Part shown: piece after piece, positions 55,157-64,000 of the stretch
How the letters are laid out: each line of letters opens with the position of its first letter
Position numbering within the stretch: the first letter of the stretch is position 1
Assembly: GCF_963169125.1 (NCBI RefSeq)
Contig: NC_084802.1
Span: 119,292,903-119,356,902, forward strand
Length of the DNA: 64,000 nt
Direction: 5' to 3'
Source of the DNA: Humulus lupulus
Taxonomy: Eukaryota; Streptophyta; Magnoliopsida; Rosales; Cannabaceae
Program-made: the position numbers and the translations under genes
Notes under the pieces: generated by a model
The model's database searches: none
Seen by the model: only the letters and a program-made list of their open reading frames with translations
Told to the model about the DNA's origin: nothing

Positions 55157-55575
55157 AGATGGCTACTCCCAACATTTTCGATTTGTACCAGGTTGAAGAG
55201 GAGGTAGAAGTCCCCCTGGTTCGACGAAAGACATCCAGGAGGCATAATGGCGAATCGAGACAAGGACCTCCGGCCAAGAAGGGTCGAAAAGAAGATCCTT
55301 CCAAGGATGCGCCAACTGGGCAAGCTTCTGCTCAGCCTTCTGCTCCTGCTGAGAAGGAAGCTGCCCCTGCTGCTAACCCTCCGCCTGCGGCCCGAAGGGG
55401 GCACACTCCGCAAGCAGAACTTCCCGGGGAAAAGCTCTCAAACCGCTCCCTGTGATCAGCTAAGGATCTCCTTGCTCATATCTTGAAGCATGACCGTTGC
55501 AGGGAGGCAATGGCTGAAGCTGAGGGCATGGGGGTTGACCAGATCCTCAACAGGGCTCTTAACGAAGTGGCCAAC
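55157..55575 (+). pseudogene. Antisense gene of element C, exon 4
   Basis: Acceptor TTTGTACGCAG (intron 55069-55156, 88 bp). MATPNIFDLYQVEEEVEVPL with the basic RRKTSRR patch, Pro/Ala-rich linker, then a TGA (55453-55455) where element B has CGG. SAKDLLAHILKHDRCREAMA and QILNRALNEVAN follow to donor AAC|GTAAGT (55576). Confidence 0.62.
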
Positions 55576-55648
55576 GTAAGTATTTTTCCTCTTGAATTTT
55601 ACTTCTCCTTTTTGTAGTGTAGTCTAACTTTTATTTCCCTGACTACAG

Positions 55649-56263
55649 GCCATGCTGACAGTAACCGCTGCTCGCACCTGTGCCCTTGCTACCATCGACC
55701 AGGCTCGGGCAAAGGCCGTCAAGAAGTTCCAGGTGAGAGCCATCGAGGAGCTTCAGGCTGCAGAAGCTAGGCACGCTGGGGAGTTGGAGGTGGTCACCCA
55801 GCAGAAGGAAGCTTCGGTGGCAAAGCTGGCAGAGGCTGAGTCTTCTAAGGCAGCTATGAAGAAGTAGAGGGATGAATACCAGGATTTCAGCTGAACCCAA
55901 TATCGTGAATTCAAGAGGCTCAAGGAGGAGCTCCTAGATAAGGACAAGGCCATAGCTGTTCTTGAGAGCCAAGTGGAGCAGCTGAAGCTCACCAATGCTA
56001 AAGATCTGGAAAGGTATAAGAATGCGACGCTTCGGTGTTTCTACGACTTTTGGAAACACAACCGGGGTGCCAACTTTAACTACCTTCCAGAGGATGCCAG
56101 GAACGCTGAGTTGGCCCGCTGCACTGCTCGATTGGCTGAAGAAGAAGAAAGAGCAAGGGTTCCTGCTTCCCCAAGCATCCAGCCGGCTGCTGACGCAGAG
56201 GAGGGAGGAGCTGTTGAGAATGCGGCCAATCAGACTGCTGAGCAAGACCCTCCTGCCTCTTAA
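55649..56263 (+). pseudogene. Antisense gene of element C, exon 5: coiled-coil C-terminus
   Basis: Acceptor CTGACTACAG (intron 55576-55648, 73 bp). AMLTVTAARTCALATIDQAR, a coiled coil (EELQAAEARHAGELEVVTQQ), TAG at 55865-55867 and TGA at 55892-55894, then LKEELLDKDKAIAVLESQVE, LERYKNATLRCFYDFWKHN and YLPEDARNAELARCTARLAE, ending at 56263. The stop positions differ from those of element B. Confidence 0.66.
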
Positions 56264-56950
56264 ACTTATTTTTATTTTTGTTTAATTACACGACGCATGG
56301 GTCGTGATGTAAAGACTAATTTTTTTTTTCATATTTAAATTTGATGCATGGGCAGCAAACTTTCCTTTTACTTTGAACAATTACATCCAAGCAGTACTGC
56401 TTGCGGTGTAAAAGAATGCCATTTGATATTATAATATTTTTATCTATTATAACATCTGTTCGCATGACCGAACTTAGCATAGTACTTTGGTTTGATTCAA
56501 CAAAATATAAATTTTGAAAAATACTCTAAGTACCGTAGCATGCTTTCACTTATTTTGTTCATATGTTTACATACCTCTTGGTATGCTTTGCTATCGATGT
56601 ATCTTATATGCCCCCCAAGTGATCGAGGAGCTTTAGGTCCTTGGTCACTTGCCTTGACCACAACCTGTGCGAACATTACTGCTCGATAGTAAATATAACA
56701 CTTGTAATGCAGCAAAACAACACACGTAATGAACAAATACTTGTAAAATAAATTTACAAAGGTTGGCAAGAATGACTGGCTGCGCACAGTCCCTTATAAT
56801 CTCGTATTAAAATGGACTAAACATGCCTTTACGAGTGATCTTAAAAAGATCTTACACTTATAAGTGATTAGCCATACAACGTGGCTAACCCTTTTTCGAA
56901 ACTTGTAAAAAGTAAAAATTAATACAAGCCAGTCCTTTAAAAAGGACTGT
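56264..56950. other. Convergent 3' region between antisense gene and pol, element C
   Basis: No gene. Strongly similar to 10773-11468 in element B. Confidence 0.5.
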
Positions 56951-57958
56951 TTATTGGTAGTACTTGCGCAGGTGTTCTCCATTCCAATAGCGTGGAATGA
57001 GATCTCCATTTAAGCGTGCAAGTTTGTAGGTGCCCGGATGAAGGACTTCTTCAATATGGTAAGGTCCTTCCCAGTTTGGTCCGAGCACTCCAGCAGTGGG
57101 GTCACGGGTATTCAAGAAAACTCGTCGTAGCACTAGGTCACCGACGTTGAATTTCCTTTCTTTTACTATTGAGTTAAAATACCGGGCGACCTTTTGCTGG
57201 TACGCAGTGACTCGGAGTTAGGCTCGTTCTCGTATTTCTTCAATTGAGTCTAGGGACTCCTTCATTAGTTGGCTATTCTGGCTCTGGTCGTATGTAATGC
57301 GTCGATGTGAGGGGGGATCTAATTTGATGGGCAACAAAGCTTCATATCCGTATGCTAAGGAAAATGGAGTATGACCTGTTGCTATTCGATGAGAAGTTCT
57401 ATACGACCAGAGGACTTCAGGCAGCTGTTCTGGCCATGCTCCTTTAGCGTCTTCAAGCCTTTTCTTCAGGGTGTCTTTAAGCGTTTTATTCACTGCTTCG
57501 ACCTGCCCGTTTGCTTGTGGATGCATGACTAAAGAAAAGCTTTTGATAATCTCGTGCCTTTCGCAGAAGTCGGTGAATAAGTCACTGTCAAATTAGGTGT
57601 CGTTGTCTGAGACAATCTTTCGAGGCAAACCATATCGGGAAACAATGTTCTTGATGACAAAGTCAAGAAATTTTTTGGTCGTTATGGTAGCGAGTGGTTT
57701 AGCTTCGGCCCATTTGAAGAAGTACTCGACTGCTACAATTGCGTACTTCACTCCGCCTTTTCCCGTTGGCAGGGATCCAATTAAGTCTATACCCCATACT
57801 GCAAAAGGCCAAGGACTCTGGATCTGATTTAACTCATTTGAAGCTGTGCGTGGGATTTTGGAAAATCTCTGACACTTATCGCACTTTCGCACAAACTCCA
57901 TTGAATCTTCGTTCATAGTCGGCCAGAAATAGCCTTGCCTTAGAATCTTTTTCGCCAA
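56951..57958 (-). pseudogene. pol: Gypsy integrase of element C
   Basis: After a one-base frame loss near 57945, the frame reads KKILRQGYFWPTMNEDSMEF and KCDKCQRFSKIPR. The core keeps the catalytic Asp in AIVAVEYFFKW only as Glu, while the second Asp in IVSDND and the Glu in QANGQVEAVNKTLK are present. A stop lies at about 57593. GPNWEGPYHIEEVLHPGTYK at 57133-56951 is the GPY/F module. Confidence 0.86.
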
Positions 57959-58776
57959 ACTTTGCCCCCCAGCGTGATCCCCGCAGAAGCCTTCATGTAC
58001 TTCTTCATTAGCTCCTTAGCTTTCTCTGGTGTAATACATCTGAGCAATGGCATGGAATATCCTCTTCGATATAGAATGCCATCGACCAGTATATACCTAG
58101 CAGCCTGCCTTTGAAGAGTTCTGGCCTTGTTTCTATCTGCTGGTAGTACACCATTGGTCAGATACTCCAAATAAGGCGCCATCCATGTCTCTTCTATTCG
58201 GATTTCCATACTGGTTTCACCTGCTCGTATGATTGGCTCGCTCAATCTTTCTACTGGCACAATATTCAAAGTGTCAGCATCTTTTGCGCTCGCGAGTCTT
58301 GCTAAGGTATCTGTGTTCGAATTCTGATCCCGAGGTATCTGTTGGAGGGTATACTTCGTGAACTGGGCTAACAGATCTTTTGTTTTGTTCAAGTAGGCCA
58401 CCATTTTCAGGCTTCGTGCTTGATATTCCCCTAGAACTTGATTCACTACCAGCTGTGAATCACTGTAAATATCCAGCACCTTTATACTCATGTCTTTTGC
58501 CATTCTTAATCCAACGAGGAGTGCTTCATATTCAGCTTCATTATTTGATGCGGTGAAGTCGAACCTAATGGCACAGTGAAATCGATGCCCTTATGGCGTT
58601 ATCAAGATCACCCCTGCTCCTGCGTGAGATTCGTTGGACGACCCATCTGTGAATAACTTCCATGAAGGAGCTTCATCTTAAGGCTCAGGCGCACTAGGTT
58701 TTTCTCACTGCTCGTTGTTTGGGAGTTCGGTGAACTCTGCAATAAGATCAGCCAAGACTTGTCCTTTTACTGCTGC
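57940..58776 (-). pseudogene. pol: Second (archaeal-type) RNase H of element C
   Basis: WKLFTDGSSNESHAGAG keeps the catalytic Asp lost in element B. NNEAEYEALLVGLRMAKDMS, IYSDSQLVVNQVLGEYQARS and PRDQNSNTDTLARLAS follow, leading into YILVDGILYRRGYSMPLLRC before integrase. Stops occur in the linker (about 58700, 58680, 58595). Confidence 0.84.
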
Positions 58777-60138
58777 TCACGGTGAATATGTAATATCGAA
58801 CTGCCCTAGTGCGACTGCCCATTTTAATAAACGCCCAGCCGCCTCTGGTTTTTGGAGGACTTGTCGAAGGGGCTGGTCAGTTAAAACTGTAATAGGATGG
58901 GCTTGGAAGTAAGGACGTAGCTTCCTTGAGGCCAAGATTAAACAATACGCTAACCTCTCGATGGGAGGATACCTCAGTTCTACTCCGATTAGCCTCTTGC
59001 TTACATAGTAAACCGCTTTTTGTACGCCTTCTTCCTCTCGTACTAGTACCGCACTAGCAACTACTTTAGTGATCGCCAGGTAAATGAACAAAGTTTCTCC
59101 TTCGACAGGCTTTGATAAAACAGGAGGTTGTGCCATATGGGATTTTAAGGCCTGAAAAGCTTGCTCGCAGTCTCCTGTCCATTCGAACGTCTTGTTGCCC
59201 CTAAGTAGATTGAAGAATGGGACACATTTTTCCGTTGATTTGGAAATGAATCTACTTAGGGCGGCAATTCTCCCAGTTAAACTTTGTACATCCTTGATCT
59301 TCTCTAGTGATTTCATGTCGATCAGGGCTTTTATCTTGTCGGGGTTGGCCTCGATTCCTCTTGAATTGACAATAAACCCCAAGAACTTCCTTGATCCGAC
59401 TTCGAAGGAACATTTGAGAGGATTTAATTTCATCTGGTACTTGTTCAATACATCGAAACACTCTTGTAAATCCTTCACATATCCTTCTGCCTTTTTTGAC
59501 TTTACCAGCATGTTGTCCACGTACACCTCCATGTTTACTCCGATCAATTCTTTGAATATGTGGTTAACCAGTCGCTGGTAAGTCGCACCTGCGTTTTTCA
59601 GTCCGAAGGGCATTACTTTATTACAGTATAATCCCGTATCGGTCCGAAAGCTGGTGTGATCCTCGTCGGGGGGATGAATGCTGATCTGATTGTAGCCTGA
59701 GTATGCATCCATGAAAGAGAGGATCTCATGCTGTGCAGTAGCATCGACTAACTGGTCGATCCTTGGGAGTGGGAAACAATCCTTCGGGCAGGCTTTATTG
59801 AGGTCTGTAAAATACACACAGGTCCACCATTTGCCCTTAGACTTGGGAACCAGTACTGGATTAGAGACCCACAATGGATAAAATGCCACCCTGATCAACC
59901 CATTCTCCTTTAATCTTTCAACTTCTTTTTTTAAGGCTCTCGAGCGATCCTTATCGAGCAGCCTTATTTTCTGTTGCACGGGTGGAAAATTCTTGTCTGC
60001 GTTAAGGACATGGCTGATAACTGCAGGATCTATCCCAGCCATGTCTTTATGCGACCAAGCAAAGACTTCCTGGTTTTTCCGCAAAAACTCCACCAGTGCA
60101 TGCTTCGTGGTTGGTTCTAAGATTTTCCTGACCTTCAC
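58777..60138 (-). pseudogene. pol: Reverse transcriptase and first RNase H of element C
   Basis: A 453-codon open frame. FAWSHKDMAGIDPAVISHVL, YFTDLNKACPKDCFPLPRID, FMDAYSGYNQISIHPPDED, MPFGLKNAGATYQRLVNH and the catalytic MEVYVDNMLVKS, where the second Asp of YVDD is Asn (codon 59512-59514). RNase H follows with FEWTGDCEQAFQALKSHM, AVYYVSKRLIGVELRYPP, LILASRKLRPYFQAHPI and VLTDQPLRQVL. The frame continues that of gag-protease upstream. Reverse transcription is abolished by the Asn. Confidence 0.9.
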
Positions 60139-60258
60139 GACTTTGGTCGGGTCTTTTTCCGCAAGTTGGACCTCTTCCAGGTCCTCGACGAGTCAGACAT
60201 TTTCTTCAAAATCCCCAAAGCGAGGATCTAAATCTCTATCCTCACTTTGGGAAACACC

Positions 60259-61755
60259 TTATTTGGTGACTTCATCACCGGATTGGGCTTGTGTATCAAT
60301 TGCCATCTGCAACCTATCTGGGGGAGTGCTTTTTGACGTTCCCTTCTTTGCCTTCGTGACTGAGGCGTTGTAGCACTCCCTAGCCTCCCTCTGGTTTCCC
60401 AACATGCGTCCTACCCCTGCGTCTGTCGGGAATTTCATGGCTAAGTGCCACATATAGGTGACGGCCCGTAGATGAACCAGTATGGGCCTCCCAATGACGA
60501 CATTGTACGCCGAAGGACAATCAACTACTATAAAAGTAGCGAGTAATGTCCTGGTAGCAGGCGCTGTACCTGCTATCACTGGTAGTCTGATTGACCCTGC
60601 GGGGGCGAGTCCCTCACCAGAGAAGTCGTATATTGTTTGGTTGCAGGGCTCCAGGTCCTTAACGGACAACTTCATGCGTTCCAGCGAAGACTTATACAGG
60701 ATATTCACCGAACTTCCTGTATCAACAAGCACCCTCTTCACCATCATGTTGGCCATTTGGATATCCACGACCAACGGATCGGAATGTGGGAACCGGACAT
60801 GTTGGGCGTCGACATCAGAGAAGGTTACTTCGCCCTCTACTGACCAAGCCTTTTTCGGTGCGCGGTCATCCACAATCATCATCTCGATGTCCTGGTCATG
60901 GCGCAGAGTCAGAGCATATCGTTCTCTGTCCTTTCCGCTGTTTCCCGCGAGGTGCGAGCCTCCACAGATGGTTAATAATGTGCCAGTTACGGGGTTAGGC
61001 TGCAAAGGTGGCGAGCGTTGGCGTGTGATCGCTTGCTCGTTGCCATTTGGAGCTTCTCGTTGGGAATTTCCCGAGGCCCGTATATATCTTCTCAAGTGTC
61101 CTTGTCTAATAAGGAACTCGATCTCATCCTTTAGCTGGTTGCATTCATTGGTATCATGTCCGTAGTCGTTATGATAACGACAGAACTTGGTAGTGTCTCT
61201 TCTCGAAATATCCTTTCGAATGGGAGCAGGTTTCTTATAAGGCACACTGGAACTCGTGGCCTGATAAACCTCTCCCCGAGACTCAACTAGGGCAGTATAG
61301 TTAGTGAACCGAGGTTCATAACAGTTACCCTTGGCTCGTTTATTGTCAGAGGTGGAAGTCTCATTGTGTGGCCATTTCCCCCCATTCTTGCCATTGCCAT
61401 TCCCGTTGCCTTTGCCGTTGCCATTGGGCTTGGACCCATTGGCGGCTTTGGTGGGCTCGGCAGTCCCTTTGTCCTTGCTTGGGGGCTTTCCTTCGTTGGC
61501 GATGGCGTCTTCGAGCTTGATGTAGCGATCAGCCCGATCTAAGAATTCCTGGGTAGTTCTAACCCCATGTTTTCGGAGGCTTTCCCAGAGAGGCGTGCGG
61601 CACTTAACCCCTGCGGTTATGGCCATCATCTTGCCTTCGTCTCCCACTGCTTTTGCTCCAGTAGTTGCTCGCATAAAGCACTGAACGTAGTCCTTCAGTG
61701 ATTCTCCATCTTGTTGGCGTATTTCAACCAGCTGGTTTGCCTCAGTCGGGTGCAC
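60259..61755 (-). pseudogene. gag: Gag C-terminal part fused to protease, element C
   Basis: A 498-codon frame: VEIRQQDGESLKDYVQCFM, EFLDRADRYIKLEDAIANEG, a Lys/Asn/Gly-rich linker (NGNGKGNGNGNGKNGG), the knuckle KFCRYHNDYGHDTNECNQL, then KRVLVDTGSSVNILYKSSLE with the protease DTG triplet and VVDCPSAYNVVIGRP. It ends GDEVTK with TAA at 60259-60261, the position where element B has TAG. Gag and protease are one polyprotein here. Confidence 0.9.
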
Positions 61756-61770
61756 ACGACCCGCGTAGAA

Positions 61771-63186
61771 CTATCCGTAAAACTCCTTTACGAACATTTC
61801 CCAGGAAACTATACTTGCATGAGGTAATTTGAAAAACCACTCTTGTGCGGCATCAGAAAGTGTTGCAGGGAAGATCCTACACCGAGCGTCCTCGGACACT
61901 TTCTGAATGTCCATTTGTATCTCAAACTTTTTGACGTGAGATACAGGGTCACCATACCCATCAAAATTCGGAAGCGTAGGCATCTTAAACTTGCTAGGAG
62001 TTTCTGCCATAGCTATCCTCTGGACGAAAGGAGTGCCTTTTCTCCTATCGTGGTCGATATGAGATGTTCTTCCCCCGACCAGCTGTTGTACTGCCTGGTT
62101 GAGGGAATCTATCTGGGCTTTCACGGCACCAGGAATCGCTGTGGCCTCTGGTGCTGGGGGGACGTACTCGTCGTGCCGCTCGTGGCGATCGTTGAGTACA
62201 TCTCTCAAATCCTCGTCTCTCCTCCGTTGCTCGCTAGCTGCGAGCCGGTTGAAGACGTTATTTTGTCTGGGCTGCCCCCCAGCATCCTGTCTGTCAGGTT
62301 GGTCATCCCTAGGTAGATGGCTTCTGCCTCCACCTCTTTCTTCATTCCTCCGACCGGCATTTCCTCTGCCTGAGTCGGCCTCATTATAACCATGGCCATC
62401 TCTGAACCTCGATTGGCTATGGTGGGATCGACTGTTCCCTCAGTTGCCTTCTCGGGTTGGGTCCTCTTGGGCGTTAGAGGGTGGCTTGCATTGGTCGGTA
62501 GGTCCCCGTGCATTATCATGCCGTGGGGGGCCTCGGACCGCAGAGCCTAACTCTGAGTTCCTCCTGTTACCAGGTGGACACTGTCCTCTGCTCGGAGGGT
62601 TTGGCTCGTCGCCCCTGTGGCGTCTAGGAATGCGAGGCGGCTGCCCAGCCCTATTCTGCCTCTGCTGCGGGGGATTGATGCGACCAGCTTGGGATAGAGG
62701 CTGTGCCTCAGGGTCCAGCGGGACATCTTCCTGAGGTGTCGGTGGATGCTCGAGCCTTTGTGGGCTCGAGGGCTGGATAGGCGGGCTAGGATTGGGACCC
62801 CTGTGGGGTGGCCCATTCGCGGGTTGATCAGGCTACGAGGCAAGTGTAGCTTGATTCCTAGCCAGTTGCAAGGCTTTCTTGAGGGCTGCCATGGCCTCCC
62901 TCTTGCGACGGTCCATCTCCACCTGTCTTTTACTCAGCTCCAGGCGCTGCCGTTCAATTTCTTGTTGTTGCCGCACCATGATTTCGGCAGCACTTTCCTA
63001 ACCGGCCCTTAGATAGGCCAGTTCCTCCTGCAATACCCCTAGGGTATTCTTCAGCGTTTCAGAGTCCATTTCTTCCTCATCAAATTCCAAATGTGGCTCA
63101 TCCTCTGCCACATTTGGAGGAGGAGGAGGCATGTGAGATGGTGCAGCGCCGGCCGCCTGTCCAGTTTTCTTGGTAGTTTTCGCCAT
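61771..63186 (-). pseudogene. gag: Gag N-terminal part of element C
   Basis: ATG at 63186 (MAKTTKKTGQAAGAA) is the start lost in element B. It encodes DEEEMDSETLKNTLGVLQEE, then, after TAG at 62998, a Gln/Arg coiled coil, a Pro-rich linker, and from 62208 the capsid region (RIAMAETPSKFKMPTLPNF, DAAQEWFFKLPHASIVSWEM). Stops at about 62835, 62455 and 61771, where Gln or similar is expected; the frame is not shifted. Confidence 0.86.
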
Positions 63187-63211
63187 TGATCTTTCAATGA
63201 TAATGTATCAA

Positions 63212-63230
63212 GCTCTCAATGAAAGCACCA
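63212..63230 (-). other. Primer-binding site of element C
   Basis: Minus-strand TGGTGCTTTCATTGAGAGC, three bases from the 5' LTR. Confidence 0.75.
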
Positions 63231-63233
63231 GAA

Positions 63234-63412
63234 TGTTGACCCTGAATTTGGCCAACTGACACGGAGTCAAATTTGCTTGATGCGGACAAACTTCGACTGC
63301 CTTTTGCTTGTAATATCTCTTCTGGTCGATACCGTAGCAGAATTCCGCCAAGTATCAGCCACGTGTCCAGAAGTCACTTGCCACGTCATTCGTGCCTGTT
63401 TTTTGGATAACA
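63234..63412 (-). repeat. 5' LTR of element C with 411-bp deletion
   Basis: Lacks the sequence equivalent to 52234-52644, the breakpoints being at short AAAC repeats. The TATA box and dyad are gone, so this LTR has lost its promoter. Confidence 0.92.
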
Positions 63413-63584
63413 TTAATTATTTTAAATCATTTTTATTAATTTTAATAAAATATTTATTAATGTTTAATTTAAAATAGTTATTTTGATAAAGAATACAAAA
63501 GAGCAAATAATTTAAAATTTTAAAATAATTAAAATCGTAAATTTTTCCTTCTTTTTCTTATTATTTATCAAAATATTAAAAAAT

Positions 63585-63752
63585 AGGTATAAAAGTACAA
63601 CATTTTAAAAACATTGAATATATTTACCGCAAAAAAAAAATTGGTATAAAAGTGCCACATTTTGAAGACATTGAGTATATTTACCGCCAAAAAAAAATTT
63701 GGTATAAAAGTGCAACTTTTTGAAAACATTGGGTATTTTAGCCGTCATTTAC
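63585..63752 (-). repeat. Right arm of the foldback transposon
   Basis: About 168 bp, reverse complement of 51790-51960, ending GTCATTTAC. The element C insertion (52176-63412) lies between the arms, so the foldback element without it is about 720 bp. No target duplication could be resolved in the A-rich flanks. Confidence 0.85.
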
Positions 63753-64000
63753 ACACAAAAAAATGCAAGAACACATGTACTAAATTATACTATTTTTCCC
63801 TTCTAACATATAGTATGAACTCATGACATAATTTATTTTCTTTTACATCATCTTTGCAAATTAACATTTTAAAACAATACAAATCAGCAAGCATAAAGAT
63901 CACAAAATATCCCAAAATCTCATAATTCTTTTTAACTATTTACCCTAGCATGCTTCCACACTTTGTACACCTTTAATATCACAAATAGCATGCAACTAGC
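63753..64000 (-). other. Non-coding continuation of the repeat at 50830-51789
   Basis: AT-rich, no gene seen. It resumes the sequence interrupted by the foldback element. The minus strand contains GCATGCTAGGGT and TGCTTGCTG words also found in the 22500-23620 region. Confidence 0.4.

Larger units (their letters stand above)
52176..63412 (-). mobile_element. Element C: Tat-lineage Gypsy retrotransposon, sister copy of element B
   Basis: Perfect target duplication TTAAT (52171-52175 and 63413-63417). The 3' LTR is 52176-52765 and the 5' LTR is reduced to 179 bp (63234-63412). Same gene order, primer site, polypurine tract and opposite-strand gene as element B. From gag (63186) to the start of integrase a single reading frame is kept apart from stop codons, so it is better preserved than B. 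The shared LTR part differs at about 5 of 179 positions, so it is younger than B. Confidence 0.95.

Overview
The window looks like the repeat-packed intergenic DNA of a flowering plant, probably a eudicot. The background is AT-rich. LTR retrotransposons of both superfamilies are nested in one another, some with primer sites matching the plant initiator-tRNA type (TGGTATCAGAGC). I cannot name the species, and I see no intact host gene, tRNA, rRNA or CRISPR array. Almost all protein-coding sequence belongs to mobile elements, and every element carries inactivating lesions.

Layout. Element A (1-1591, minus; 5' LTR 818-1591 plus the start of gag) runs off the left edge. It sits against a decayed plant RNase H (RVT_3) pseudogene (1592-2260). 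Copia element G (3347-19679, minus, 180-bp LTRs, flanking repeat TTATGG) is split by a whole Tat-lineage Gypsy element B (6655-18339, minus, 599-bp LTRs). AT-rich, LTR-like non-coding DNA follows (19686-24492, resuming at 29043), cut by Copia element D (24493-29042, minus, target-site duplication ATAAA). Gypsy element F (about 31008-50814, plus, same family as A) has lost its 5' LTR. F carries a CACTA-type transposon end in gag (terminus at 33509), a Tekay/Del-like chromovirus E (34581-41092, plus) in its protease, and a solo LTR of E's type (44888-47063, minus, target-site duplication GCTTG). Beyond F is a non-coding repeat related to 23600-24030. That repeat holds a foldback element (arms 51790-51960 and 63585-63752), which holds a second copy of the B family, Gypsy element C (52176-63412, minus, target-site duplication TTAAT).

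Biologically most interesting: the Tat-like elements B, C and F each carry, between pol and the 3' LTR and on the opposite strand, an extra gene with a Transposase_28-type (PF04195, 'putative gypsy type transposon') N-terminal region and a coiled-coil C-terminus. In B and C it looks like an independent spliced transcription unit: a TATA box, a 5' UTR intron, and three coding introns at the same positions and phases. One of these introns is also recognisable in F. B and C also share a single in-frame stop between protease and reverse transcriptase, which suggests a gag-protease/pol readthrough arrangement. Finally, the LTRs of host element G are nearly identical while those of nested element B differ at about 6% of sites, the reverse of what simple LTR dating predicts.
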